From Rhynchopus sp. YZ270_cl-10 (lineage: Eukaryota > Euglenozoa > Diplonemea > Diplonemida > Diplonemidae): DNA of 64,000 bases. Location: assembly GCA_964035575.1 (NCBI GenBank), contig OZ037869.1:1178001-1242000 (forward strand), read 5' to 3'. This document shows, one piece after another, positions 43,357 through 52,803 of the stretch. Position numbers and translations under genes: made by a program. The first letter of the stretch is position 1; each line of letters opens with the position of its first letter. The notes under the pieces are model-generated. The model ran no database searches, was not told the origin of the DNA, and saw only the letters and a list, made by a program, of their open reading frames with translations.

Positions 43357-43646
43357 TTGATCTTAGGTTTATCACTTTTTTTGTTTTGAGCATATTTCCT
43401 TCTCATATTAGTCAGCGAAAAAGTGAGTGGTGTGGGGTGGAGGGGAGGGAGGGTGGGAGGGGTAGGGGTTACCAACGAAGAGCACCAAGATCCAGTTTCA
43501 CCAGATGAAACCAGTTAGAAATCGTGGACGGAAGAAAAGCGTAAGAAGAAAAAAAAATGGAGGGGGGGTGGTAAATTGTTGTTGAAATCTTGATGAGGGA
43601 AGAGTTCCTTGGGATGTGAAGCATCTCACCACGGAAAGGGAGAAAA

Positions 43647-43733
43647 GCCTAGCTAAAGCGCCTTTTGAGCAGGGTACCGACATAACCCATTCCACTGCCT
43701 CAGTTAGGTCTTCGCGCTGAGGCGATATTCACA
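43647..43733 (+). ncRNA. Small RNA-like unit type A, copy 1
   Basis: Begins GCCTAGCTAAAGCGCC and ends GAGGCGATATTCACA, about 87 nt, nearly identical in five copies while the spacers vary. It can form a first hairpin around GCTAAAG...GAGC, then ACATAA (fits an H box, ANANNA), then a hairpin with stem GCCTCA/TGAGGC, then ACA three bases from the apparent end. This order recalls an H/ACA-type guide RNA, although it is short for one. Assignment is tentative. Confidence 0.45.
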
Positions 43734-43755
43734 CACACACACGAACTCTACACAC

Positions 43756-43842
43756 ATGATGTACAAACACATAAACTAACACCATCTTTCAAATGACCCT
43801 TTCTGGGTGTGACTATAGTTTTATGTAGCCTCCTACCGCTGA
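43756..43842 (+). ncRNA. Small RNA-like unit type B, copy 1 (C/D-like)
   Basis: About 87 nt from ATGATGT (box C-like, one base from RTGATGA) to CTGA (box D). Flanks ACAC-AT and TTTCATGTT can pair weakly to close the ends. An inner hairpin (TGACCC...GGGTGTGAC) sits mid-way. Six copies occur; inner-loop changes are accompanied by matching stem changes (see copy 4). Best read as a C/D-box-like small RNA. Confidence 0.5.
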
Positions 43843-43924
43843 TTTCATGTTAGTTCCGTTCGAACCTCAACGAAGAACCGTTGGGGAGGGAGGGGCAAAT
43901 GCGCACATTAACAACACATCAAAA

Positions 43925-44010
43925 GCCTAGCTAAAGCGCCTTTTGAGCAGGGTACCGACATAACCCATTTCACTGCCTCAGTTAGGTCTTCGCGCTGAGG
44001 CGATATTCAC
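43925..44010 (+). ncRNA. Small RNA-like unit type A, copy 2
   Basis: Same as copy 1, except for small changes such as CATTTCACT for CATTCCACT; ends ATTCAC followed by GC rather than AC. Confidence 0.45.
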
Positions 44011-44038
44011 GCAAAGATACCGCACTGCAACACCGTAC

Positions 44039-44125
44039 ATGATGTACAAACACATAAACTAACACCATCTTTCAAATGACCCTTTCTGGGTGTGACTATA
44101 GTTTTATGTAGCCTCCTACCGCTGA
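44039..44125 (+). ncRNA. Small RNA-like unit type B, copy 2
   Basis: Box C-like ATGATGT and terminal CTGA; inner hairpin as in copy 1. Confidence 0.5.
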
Positions 44126-44207
44126 TTTCACGTTAGTTCCGTTCGAACCTCAACGAAGAACCGTTGGGGAGGGAGGAGAAAATGTGCACATCAACAACAC
44201 GAGAAAA

Positions 44208-44294
44208 GCCTAGCTAAAGCGCCTTTTGAGCAGGGTACCGACATAACCCATTTCACTGCCTCAGTTAGGTCTTCGCGCTGAGGCGATATTCACA
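44208..44294 (+). ncRNA. Small RNA-like unit type A, copy 3
   Basis: Same core as copies 1 and 2; ends ATTCACAC. Preceded by the AACAACACGAGAAAA spacer also found before copy 5. Confidence 0.45.
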
Positions 44295-44326
44295 CAATGA
44301 ACTCGAATGGAACCACACCACAACAC

Positions 44327-44414
44327 ATGATGTACAAACACATAAACTAACACCATCTTTCAAATGACCCCCTCAAGGGCGTGACTATAGTTTTATGTAG
44401 CCTCCTACCGCTGA
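44327..44414 (+). ncRNA. Small RNA-like unit type B, copy 3
   Basis: Inner hairpin reads CCCCCTCAAGGGCG instead of CCCTTTCTGGGTG: stem and loop both change but pairing is kept. Confidence 0.5.
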
Positions 44415-44475
44415 GTTGTGCATGTTATCTATTAGTTGACAGCAGCTGTTGCGAACCCCACAACCCCACACGCGA

Positions 44476-44564
44476 ATGATGTACAAACACATTAACTAAA
44501 CACCATCTTTCGAATGATCCATTAAGGGATGACAACGACGTTATTGTAAGCCTCCTACCGCTGA
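44476..44564 (+). ncRNA. Small RNA-like unit type B, copy 4 (divergent)
   Basis: Most divergent B copy, with no A unit before it. The inner hairpin is GATCCATTAAGGGAT, with both arms altered and still paired. The segment after it differs from the other copies (ACAACGACGTTATTGTAAG), while CCTCCTACCGCTGA is unchanged. If these are guide RNAs, this one could target a different site. Confidence 0.5.
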
Positions 44565-44620
44565 CTGCCTTCTGTCTTTTGTGTTCCCTCACTCCAAAAA
44601 ATCCTCCCAACACATCAAAA

Positions 44621-44707
44621 GCCTAGCTAAAGCGCCTTTTGAGCAGGGTATCGACATAACCCATTCACTGCCTCAGTTAGGTCTTCGCGCTGAGGCGATA
44701 TTCACAC
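44621..44707 (+). ncRNA. Small RNA-like unit type A, copy 4
   Basis: Carries GGTATCGACATAACCCATTCACT, a one-base change plus a one-base deletion relative to copy 2. Confidence 0.45.
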
Positions 44708-44733
44708 AAAGATACCGCACTGCAACACCGTAC

Positions 44734-44820
44734 ATGATGTACAAACACATAAACTAACACCATCTTTCAAATGACCCTTTCTGGGTGTGACTATAGTTTT
44801 ATGTAGCCTCCTACCGCTGA
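44734..44820 (+). ncRNA. Small RNA-like unit type B, copy 5
   Basis: Same as copies 1 and 2, including the TTTCATGTTAG flank. Confidence 0.5.
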
Positions 44821-44900
44821 TTTCATGTTAGTTCCGTTCGAACCTCAACGAAGAACCGTTGGGGAGGGAGGGGCAAATGCACATCAACAACACGAGAAAA

Positions 44901-44987
44901 GCCTAGCTAAAGCGCCTTTTGAGCAGGGTACCGACATAACCCATTTCACTGCCTCAGTTAGGTCTTCGCGCTGAGGCGATATTCACA
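44901..44987 (+). ncRNA. Small RNA-like unit type A, copy 5
   Basis: Same as copy 3, ending ATTCACACAC. Confidence 0.45.
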
Positions 44988-45003
44988 CACGAACTCCACA
45001 CAC

Positions 45004-45091
45004 GTGATGTACAAACACATAAACTAACACCATCTTTCAAATGACCCCTTCCAGGGCGTGACTATAGTTTTATGTAGCCTCCTACCGCTGA
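45004..45091 (+). ncRNA. Small RNA-like unit type B, copy 6
   Basis: Box C-like GTGATGT (purine change only). Inner hairpin CCCCTTCCAGGGCG, again paired. Confidence 0.5.
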
Positions 45092-45224
45092 CCAACATAC
45101 ACAAGCAATGAAATACTTAGATTCATCTCACGCACCTTTTCGTCACTTGCCCCCTCCACCCCCCCAAGCACCCCACCTCACATACACACCCACTCTTCAG
45201 ACTCACTGCTACACTATGCAGTGA

Positions 45225-45255
45225 GAAGCTCTCTCTCTCTCTCTCTCTCTCTGCC
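45225..45255 (+). promoter_or_regulatory. (CT)n tract in 5' leader
   Basis: About 11 CT repeats, then more C/T-rich DNA, directly before ATG 45289. The ankyrin array has the same kind of tract 50-60 bp before its ATG. C/T-rich leaders appear to be the rule in this genome; a promoter or initiator role is an inference. Confidence 0.4.
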
Positions 45256-45288
45256 TCTCTTCACTTCACTTCTCTTCCCCCACACACC

Positions 45289-47061
45289 ATGTCTGCAGGA
45301 AGAAGCGAAGTCGATGGCCGGGTGACATACACCTGGAAGACCAAGGAGGAGGAGGTTGCCACGGCACGCGCTGGATGGGGGGACGACCCTAGGTTGGCTG
45401 CGCTGTCCTTGGAGGGTGGGAGCCATCAAGAGATGGAACGGCGTTTGGTGGAGATGCGGGAGGAGCTGGGGAGGCTGCAGCGGGCACGCGCAGCACGCAC
45501 ACGGCATGCACATCGGGAAGGACTGCAACCGGGGTTTAGCCACCGCGACGCGCCTTTGTCCTCCCGCACCGACAGCTCCGGCCACATCACACACTCCTGG
45601 GCAGACGCACCTACCCCACACACCCCTGCCCACCACCTCCACGACAATTCCCTCTCTGACGCTCGCCTCCGCAGGCATTGGTCAGAACGTGACGAACGTC
45701 TCATCCAAGAACTGCACCACCTCTTCCAGGAAATCCAATCCGAGCGACTAGAGAAACAACGCGCAGATGCAGAGTCCGAAGGCCGCCTCGTCCCCTCCAC
45801 CGGCTCTCCCGAAGACCGCCAGCGAGCCCTGGAACGCTGCGGTTGGGGGTTTGACACAACAAACACCGTTGCGTATGAAGTCTGCGGGAGGGTGGTAGCG
45901 CTTTCCCCAAGAGATCATGATCACAACATCATGGATCTTGACGCTATTTCCGCTGATTCTACTGCAGCGGAGGATGTTTGCCTTGCTGCGCGGGGTGATA
46001 TATCTCGGATGTTTTCATTCCCAAAGGAGAATGTTCGAATAGAAAAGCTGCAGGGCGAACCTTTTGCCATCTGTTTTTCATTAACCTGCCGAGAAGCTGA
46101 TGCAACCAAAGTACACGAACATTGCACCAATGTGCTACGTACTGCCTATCTTATGCGACGCAACCAAGAAGAACGAACCAACATTACCCCTCGCGATCCT
46201 TATGCAACACAACACATCTTCCTCGAAGCAGTTGCAGAGACCTTTGAGTATCATTTGGGGGGTTTATATGAGTCGGCGGTGGATGCTGGGGAAAGCTCTG
46301 TTGCGCCACCACGCATCGCTCAACGAAGGAAACGGACTACAACGTCGTCCAGCCCGAAACAGGGTTCATCCACAATGTCTGCTACTTCCACATCTTCTTC
46401 TTCTTCGTCATCCTCTTCTTCTTCTTCTTCCGCTTCCTCTTCACATATGGATACCTTCAGACGGAATGCTCCTGTTCATGATTTTGTTGCTCCAGTTTCA
46501 TATAAATCGGCTCCGAACCTTTCAATCTCCCGTTCCCCTTCGGAAGGCAGAAGTGGAGGTTTTGGCGTCAGTGTAAAACACCCTCCAAGCCCTAGAGGGG
46601 TTCCGGTTAAGTCGCCGAGTGGACGGTGGGGAGGGGGAGGAGGAGGAGGGGTTTTCCCGCATAGTCCAAAATCACCTAGCGGAGGGTTTTCGGTGCGGTC
46701 GAAGTCGCCTGTAGGGTTTCAGTCGTTTGGCGGTACGAAGTCTCCCCCAAATAGAGTTTCTATGAGGTCAAACTCCCCGGGTCTAGGGTATTCACGGAGT
46801 TCGAAGTCGCCCCCCGGAGGGGGGTTGTCAAGAAGTTCGAAGTCACCTCCTGGGGGGTTTTCAAGGAGTTCGAAGTCGCCGCCGATGGGGGGTGCTGCCA
46901 GTGTACCCTCCTGGGCGCAGTCTCCACAGCCATGGCCGACCCCCGATGGGGAGGAGGAAGAGGAGGAAACCTCACCCATGTCTATGCGAAAGGAATCGGC
47001 CCCTCTACCCCCGCCGCAGAAGTCGTTTACCAAGGTGAAGCCGCCGCCTGGGGTAGAGTGA
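45289..47061 (+). CDS. Ser/Pro-rich protein with SKSPP repeats, unknown
   Basis: 590 residues from ATG 45289; family not recognised. There are two predicted coiled-coil stretches (about 48-75, MERRLVEMREELGRLQ; 138-165, ERLIQELHHLFQEIQSE). A compact non-repetitive region at about 188-310 (GWGFDTTNTVAYEVCG ... THVLR-like end) could be a folded domain. Then come a Ser-rich run (about 366-385), basic low-complexity sequence and, from about 460, tandem R-S-S-K-S-P-P-G-G motifs, likely phosphorylation sites for proline-directed kinases (inference). A short acidic run and a proline-rich C-terminus end it. It may be cytoskeletal or a scaffold, but nothing in the sequence proves it. No intron needed. 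Confidence 0.7.
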   Translation: MSAGRSEVDGRVTYTWKTKEEEVATARAGWGDDPRLAALSLEGGSHQEMERRLVEMREELGRLQRARAARTRHAHREGLQPGFSHRDAPLSSRTDSSGHITHSWADAPTPHTPAHHLHDNSLSDARLRRHWSERDERLIQELHHLFQEIQSERLEKQRADAESEGRLVPSTGSPEDRQRALERCGWGFDTTNTVAYEVCGRVVALSPRDHDHNIMDLDAISADSTAAEDVCLAARGDISRMFSFPKENVRIEKLQGEPFAICFSLTCREADATKVHEHCTNVLRTAYLMRRNQEERTNITPRDPYATQHIFLEAVAETFEYHLGGLYESAVDAGESSVAPPRIAQRRKRTTTSSSPKQGSSTMSATSTSSSSSSSSSSSSSASSSHMDTFRRNAPVHDFVAPVSYKSAPNLSISRSPSEGRSGGFGVSVKHPPSPRGVPVKSPSGRWGGGGGGGVFPHSPKSPSGGFSVRSKSPVGFQSFGGTKSPPNRVSMRSNSPGLGYSRSSKSPPGGGLSRSSKSPPGGFSRSSKSPPMGGAASVPSWAQSPQPWPTPDGEEEEEETSPMSMRKESAPLPPPQKSFTKVKPPPGVE

Positions 47062-47661
47062 ATGTGTGGTAGGGGGAGGTGAGGATTGATTTTTTGTGGG
47101 TGTTGAAGATTGTTCTAGGGTGGGTAGGGGGGGGTGATGCCTAGATGAGGGGGGTAATTCTTAGAATATGGTGTTATGTGTGGTCGAAAAAGGATCGGCC
47201 CCAAACAAATCATAACAGAGTTTGTGTGTAAAACTGCTTCCCAACTAAAAATAATAACTTCGATATCGGGTTGTGAAGGGGAAGCAGTTGAGAGGCCTGG
47301 GTTTATAAACTATATTTTGTTTTATTGTGATGTGTGATTGCTCTGTGAGACCTCTCAAGTTTCTCCTGTATGTTTATTGTGTGTTTTTTTTTTCTTTTTC
47401 CTCCTTTTCGTTTCGGTTAAGAAAAGAAAGTATATGAAATAATTTTTCCTCCTGATGTGTCAACAGAGGGATTTTTACAATTTTGTTTTGTTTGAAAAAT
47501 TGTTGGAAATGAAGTTGCCTCGGTTGTGTTAACTCACGAAAAAGGCCTCTGATGATATTTGCAGAGAGTAAATATCGTTACCAACTTTCTCCTATTTTGC
47601 TCGATAGAGTGGATACCGTATACCCACTCTGTACAAATGTACAGATGATTGTTTGTTTTCT

Positions 47662-47712
47662 TGCTTTCATCCGGATGGTTGGTATTGTAAGTCGGAGTTG
47701 CCTGCAACACCT
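47662..47712 (+). repeat. Dispersed module TGCTTTCATCCGGATGG, copy 2
   Basis: Matches 29268-29340 over TGCTTTCATCCGGATGG and GTCGGAG(G/T)TGCCTG, with a deletion of GGGTCA in between. Confidence 0.6.
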
Positions 47713-47881
47713 GCCATCTTTTTTTCTCTTTTTAAATGAAACTGAGCTGCAAATCCAACGATTTCTGTATAGTCCATCCTATAAGCAACTATTCGCGCAC
47801 AGTCGCAGTAAACGTTTCCCCCCCAGTCAGTTCCTCTACTTTGCTCAGAGGTTTTTTTAAAATGTTCTTTTCTTTAAATCC

Positions 47882-47921
47882 GTGCCTGCATCCCACCGAT
47901 GAACGGTGGTGCATTTTGCAC
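47882..47921 (+). repeat. Hairpin module GTGC...CCACCG-ATGAA-CGGTGG...GCAC
   Basis: Best-paired member of its family: outer GTGC/GCAC, then TGCA/TGCA, then a perfect CCACCG/CGGTGG stem with an ATGAA loop. The tail is TTTCAACTTCTCTTC. Other members are at 56302, 58396, 62304 and 63639. Confidence 0.7.
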
Positions 47922-48649
47922 TTTCAACTTCTCTTCAAATGAACAGCGTGATGCTACTCATAAAATGTGTTTCCGCAAACCCGCAAAAAAACTCCGAATC
48001 CTCAAAAGGCTGTAAACAACACCTTTTTTGAACGTCACGAAAAAAAAATCCCCCCCACCTTCCCTTTTTCGAGTATAATTCAAATGTGTATACCCGACCC
48101 AAGACATGTGTGTTCCTTATAAAAAAAACAACCCCTTTATTTTGTGTTGTTTTCTTGTTCTTTCCTTGAGAGAATGTACGTGTGAGGGGATGTTGATAGC
48201 TCAAGGGTTTTGTGTTATTTTCCCCATTTTCCCTTTCAAAATCCTCATGAGGAAAAACCCCTTCTACCCAGACCCTCCAAAACTTACCACTGTATTGTAC
48301 ACGCCTATTTGGGCAAAAAAAGAAAAAGAATCCCGCTTTCCCCTCGTTTTTAGTAATTAATGTGATCAAGGTGACTTAAATTTAAGTACGAGAGAATTTC
48401 TTTTATTTCATCAAAGCGAATGAGGTTCATCTGTTCAGATGCACTCCAACGTGCCACCCTACCCACCTTTACCTTGCCATGCATTTATCGGAGCATACAA
48501 CTGTGACTGCGGCGGACCTATACCCATGACCCTTCTACGCCATCCGCCCCTTTACGGCTTGCCGTTGTGCACGTATTCATACTGGAGCAAAACTTTGTGA
48601 ACAAGTTGTTCCCCAGATCGGCGTGCGGCGATTGATCCCACTCCAGAAA

Positions 48650-48841
48650 CTATTCCGAATTCACCCACAACCTGACCGCCTCAAACGCATCGCGCAGCTG
48701 CGTTCCCCCTGACATGTGCGTCAGCCCCTCCAACAGCAGACCGGACTCCAACAGTTCACTCACTTCCTCCCTTCTGAGCAGTGTTCTGCCTCGTAGGAAG
48801 CCACACACCACACACTCCCTCTTGAAGCCATATCCTGCGCA
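48650..48841 (-). pseudogene. Possible coding remnant on minus strand
   Basis: On the minus strand, 63 codons are open between a TGA (48842-48844) and a TAG (48650-48652). They read like a helical protein, containing FLRGRTLLRREEVSELLE and then SGLLLEGLTHMSGGTQLRDA. There is no ATG before the conserved-looking part. After the TAG, the same frame stays open for about 47 more codons. The pattern could be a decayed gene or a terminal exon whose upstream part overlaps the CHTF18 leader. Resemblance to a DEP-like fold is a guess only. Confidence 0.3.
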
Positions 48842-49052
48842 TCACCCCCTATCAGCTATAAAGCACACACCCTTTGCTACACACACGGTACACGTAGTTA
48901 CCTTCTCTTCCCATATTCCCCCCCACCACCACCACACCGATACACCAACAGGGTGGCGCCAGACAAGGCGCATCACACACACACCCCCTGCCCTCAAATA
49001 CAACCCAAAGCAGCAAAGCAGACAGCACGGTGTGCAGCCCACAGCACGCACC

Positions 49053-52000
49053 ATGTCGTATGAGGACTTTGTGATGGACGACGTCTTCGACGACGACGAG
49101 GAGGACGAGGCATGGGCAGCCATAGAAGATGACGGTGGGATCGCGGTATGTGCTGCAGAAATTGTGGTGTCTTACCACGCATTGCCTTTGCAAAACCTTT
49201 GAAATTCATTAGCCTTCGGGCGGCTTTGTGTACAGAACCCCTTCGGATAGGTGATTGTCAAAACTACAAAAAGGAGAAACACCAACTCTCTTTGTTTTCT
49301 TTGTAAGAGCTTCTTCTGTTTCGTCCACCCACATCTTTTCGATTGTGGATCTGATGGTTTGTTTCATTGCATGGCATAATCATCTTTTCACATTCTTTCT
49401 TTTCAGATGCCCCGCGATGCTGCTGTTGTTGCCGACGGTGCAGACTGCGCAACGAAGCTAAACTTCTCCCAAACGACCATGCGCAGCGACCCGAGCCCTC
49501 CCAGCACACAGGAGCCCCCTGCACGCACTGCGGTACTCCCTTCGCATTACGACATCGCGGTGTTCGATGACACGCAAACACACGACGCCACACCGATCAC
49601 CACCACCACCACCACCCCAGCCATCGTCTACGCCGACTCCTTCATTGTCATTGGCCCTGCAGGCAAGATCTCTTACCTCGGGTGCGAGGCTGTCAAACCC
49701 GACGACGATGAGGAAGAGGAGGAAGAGGATGCACGCATCACGCACCTCCCTGGACAGCTTCTTGGCGCGACGTTGAGTGAGATCCATGCGGAGAGTACTG
49801 CGAGGGTGGTGCGCAGGCAGAAGGAGTTTGAGAACCTAGAGAAAAACGCACGGACCACCGCACAGACACGCGGCAAACGCAAACGGGAGGAACCACAAGA
49901 ACAACAGCTCCTGGTCGACAAATACCGCCCACACGGCTACCTCGATCTCACCAGCAATGAGGACCTCAACCTCGGTGTCCTCGAATGGTTCAAATCCTGG
50001 GACAAAACGGTCTTCCCCAAACCCAAGCGCGCTGCTATGGGAGAGCCCACCCTCAAAAAACGCAAGCCCTCCGAAGAACCCGACCTACGACCCGAAGATA
50101 AGATTCTCCTCATTTCTGGCCCCCCTGGTGCAGGTATGCCCACCACCCCCACCACCCCCTCCTCCACCCACACTCCATCCCCACCTCAGGCAAAACCACC
50201 CTCGCGACCGTCATTGCAGCACACTGCGGATACGACGCCATTCAGATCAACGCTAGCATGGACCGCACTGCCGCAAGCTTAGATGAACGCATCAACGTCG
50301 CGGTCACCGGAATGGCAACCCTCAGTGGCAAACCCTCTTGCCTCATTCTCGACGAAGTCGACGGCATCGCACACAGCGGCAGCAACGGTGGCGTTCTTGG
50401 CAGACTTCTCAAAATCTCTTCTACGCCTTGGAAGGAACGTGGCGCAAAGAGACCTATTCAAAAACGCCCCGTAGTCTGCATCTGCAACAACCCATGGGAA
50501 AAGGAGCTCCGCCCCCTCCGAGACGTCGCCACCCACATCAAAGTGGATTCCGTCCTCCCCATCAAGCTTGTTGACAGATTAGTGGAGATCTGCTCAATGG
50601 AAGGAGTCAACGCTGATACCTCTTGTCTCAGAGAGCTTTGCACTCTTTCAGGGGGTGATATCCGGTCCTGTCTGTTTACCCTTCAGTTTCTTAGTCAGAA
50701 GCATAAAGGGAAGAGATTGACGCCGAAGCAGATTTCTGGAGTAGGGTTGAAAGACAAGATGTACTCTTATTTTGATGTGATGGAGGCGGTTTTTCATACG
50801 GATGATGCAAAGGCCGCGCAGACGTTGCGACGCATTGAAAATGGTGGTGTAGAAATGACCGCCGATGCGTATCGCCAAATGGACCAAACCAAAGAACACA
50901 AAATCACCGGACAATCTAATGTTCTGGTGCGTCATATGACGTCAGGGCATCCAGAATTAGAGCGTCTCTTGGAAGGTTGCTTCGAAGAATACCTTGACGT
51001 ACGTTACGCAGATTATGACATGAAAAAGACTGCCGCCTTAACAAAAAGGGCGTCCGAATTTAATACGTTTCAAGCGCTTTCTCGTGAAAAGATGTTTTTA
51101 GGGTGCGACTATATGTACGGACCGCAGCTGATTATTCAGTATCATGACTGTTGTAGGACAGTGAGGACGGTAGCAAAGAAACGGTGGGCGATGCCGAAGA
51201 AGGCGTGGGAGAACCGAAAAAAGCTGGAAAAAACGCAGGAAATCGTTGAGGCGTATATTTGTAAGAACGATATCAAGCGGTTGTACTATGCTTCCATGCA
51301 TGCATTTGTTCTGGACTATCTCCCTGCGATGCTTGCAGTGTTAAACCCATATGGTCTCCGTCACTCCCGCCCTGCTGCTTTGGTTGCACTTCAAACACAA
51401 CAAGACCCTGAAGAAAAACGTCTCTTCGATTCCACTGTTGCGCAGTACATTGCAGAACACTTAAGCTTTTCTGAGATTGATGTGTACGACAAAACTAAAG
51501 GAACGCCGTTTGGGAGTACAAAAAAGATTGCAAAGATTAGTCCAGATTTGGATTCTATCAGTTTCTATGGAAAGCAATATAGAAAGTTTTTCATGCTTCC
51601 AGATGATGTAAAGAGACGACTCTGGAAAGCTGTGAAAGAAGCAGAAATCGCACAAAAGGTTGATACCGCAATGGAGCAACCAGGAGAAGCTTCCACCACA
51701 TCTACACCAGCTCTAGGCAAATCTATGTTCGGTGTTCGAGTCACCGCACCCAAGCAAAAACCAACGAAGGAAGCAGTTCCCGAAAAAAAGAAAGGCCCCT
51801 CCACCAAGGCGCAACCTCCCAGCGAGCTCAAGGGGCTCGCCAAAGGGAAAGCTGTCATGAACCCTACGTCCATCAAGCGAGATATGTTTGGCAACATCAT
51901 CAAGAAGAAGGCGCCCGTAAAACAGGTGGTGCAGACCGGCGTGGTGAACCCCCTCTCTAAACACAAAATGTTTGACAAAACGATTGGCTGCAAATACGAT

Positions 52001-52060
52001 CAAAACAGAGGGTTTACAAATGCGGTGCGTAAGAAAGGGTCCTGGTCTGATTGGCTATGA
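49053..52060 (+). CDS. CHTF18: Ctf18-type alternative clamp-loader large subunit
   Basis: Exons 49053-49145, 49407-50133 and 50190-52060 join in phase (donors GTATGT, GTATGC; acceptors CAG), 896 residues. The second intron (56 bp) splits the Walker A codon run: GPPGAG|KTT, residues 269-277 with K275. Walker B is LILDEVDG (328-331). LVDKYRPHGYLDLTSNED before the ATPase, CICNNPWEKELRPLR and the GGDIRSCLFTLQFL lid helix match Ctf18 rather than Rfc1 or Elg1. The C-terminus, GFTNAVRKKGSWSDWL, resembles the conserved Ctf18 tail that binds Dcc1-Ctf8. The protein loads PCNA in an RFC2-5 complex during replication, aiding sister-chromatid cohesion. The N-terminus is acidic, as usual. Confidence 0.92.
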
Positions 52061-52112
52061 TCTACTGTATATTTTTTTTCGATGCTGCGCGATAACGAAT
52101 ATGATAAGGTGA

Positions 52113-52131
52113 CTAAGCACGAGAGGCTTAG
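52113..52131 (+). repeat. Hairpin module CTAAGC-ACGAGAG-GCTTAG (reference copy)
   Basis: Perfect 6-bp stem, 7-nt loop, tail GGTCATCTTATAAACTTTTC and a T run. Lies 53 bp after the CHTF18 stop, so probably in its 3' UTR. Confidence 0.75.
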
Positions 52132-52248
52132 GGTCATCTTATAAACTTTTCTTTTTTTTGTGCGCAATTCAAAATTGAACATTAGGACACCCTCCAGAGG
52201 AACATATTTTCTTTGGTTTTCCAAAAAACAAAAAGAAAAAGAAAGTGC

Positions 52249-52263
52249 GCGCACGAGAGGCGC
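52249..52263 (+). repeat. Hairpin module GCGC-ACGAGAG-GCGC
   Basis: Same ACGAGAG loop with a third stem sequence (GCGC/GCGC), tail ATTTATCTCTTCATTA. Confidence 0.65.
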
Positions 52264-52803
52264 ATTTATCTCTTCATTATATACCTGTGTGGATACGGTG
52301 GTAATTGCCGCCAAAAAAAAACCCCCCCCTTCCCTCGGAGAAAAGAAAGAGGGGAACATTAGAAAAAAAAATCCCGGTTATTATGTGTATGGGTAGAAAG
52401 CCCAAAAAAATCCCTTCCCTCCCCCCACCCTCAACCATCCCTCCCCCACCAAAAAAAACAACAAAAAAAACGCAACAAAATGTACTGTCTCGAATACCCG
52501 GATATATCTTTTTATTTCTCCTCCCTTCCACTTATCCCTTCCGCTCATCTCTCCTATGAATTCTCCTCACCTCAGAATTTTTTTTTTTGAAGAAAAAAAC
52601 ACAACACATTTTACTCCGAAAAATAATGACAGAAGGCGCTCGTTGAAAAAGGCCCCTTCTTTTTTAAAAAAGGTGAGGCTTCTGCTTAGTTTCATCTTAT
52701 AAACTTCTTTCTTTTCGCTTTTCGCTTTTTTTTTTTTTTTTTTTTTTTCTTTTTTCCTTTCTCCCCCTCTTTAAAGATTCGGTACAATGCGTGCTGCGGT
52801 GGG
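52264..52803. other. Intergenic, A/C/T homopolymer-rich
   Basis: C-rich and A-rich runs, a degenerate module near 52670 (GAGGCTTCTGCTTAGTTTCATCTTATAAAC) and a 22-base T run around 52730. It is the leader region of the next gene; ATG 52787 is out of frame with it. Confidence 0.45.

Larger units (their letters stand above)
42988..43646. other. Intergenic after ERGIC3
   Basis: Homopolymer-rich DNA with two hairpin modules (43221, 43340) and a partial GTGTTTGCACT module near 43297. No gene seen. Confidence 0.5.
47062..48649. other. Intergenic with repeat modules
   Basis: G-rich then T-rich DNA. Modules seen are a TGCTTTCATCCGG copy (47662) and a GTGC...GCAC hairpin with CTTTCAACTTCTCTT tail (47882). 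A degenerate GTGACTTAAATTTAAGTACGAGAG copy lies at 48370. No gene in either strand. Confidence 0.5.

Noticed and set aside
43647-43733. Type A unit as U5 snRNA because of CGCCTTTTG
   Set aside because: The flanking stem, Sm site and 3' hairpin of U5 are not present; five tandem short copies with an ACA end fit a guide-like RNA better.
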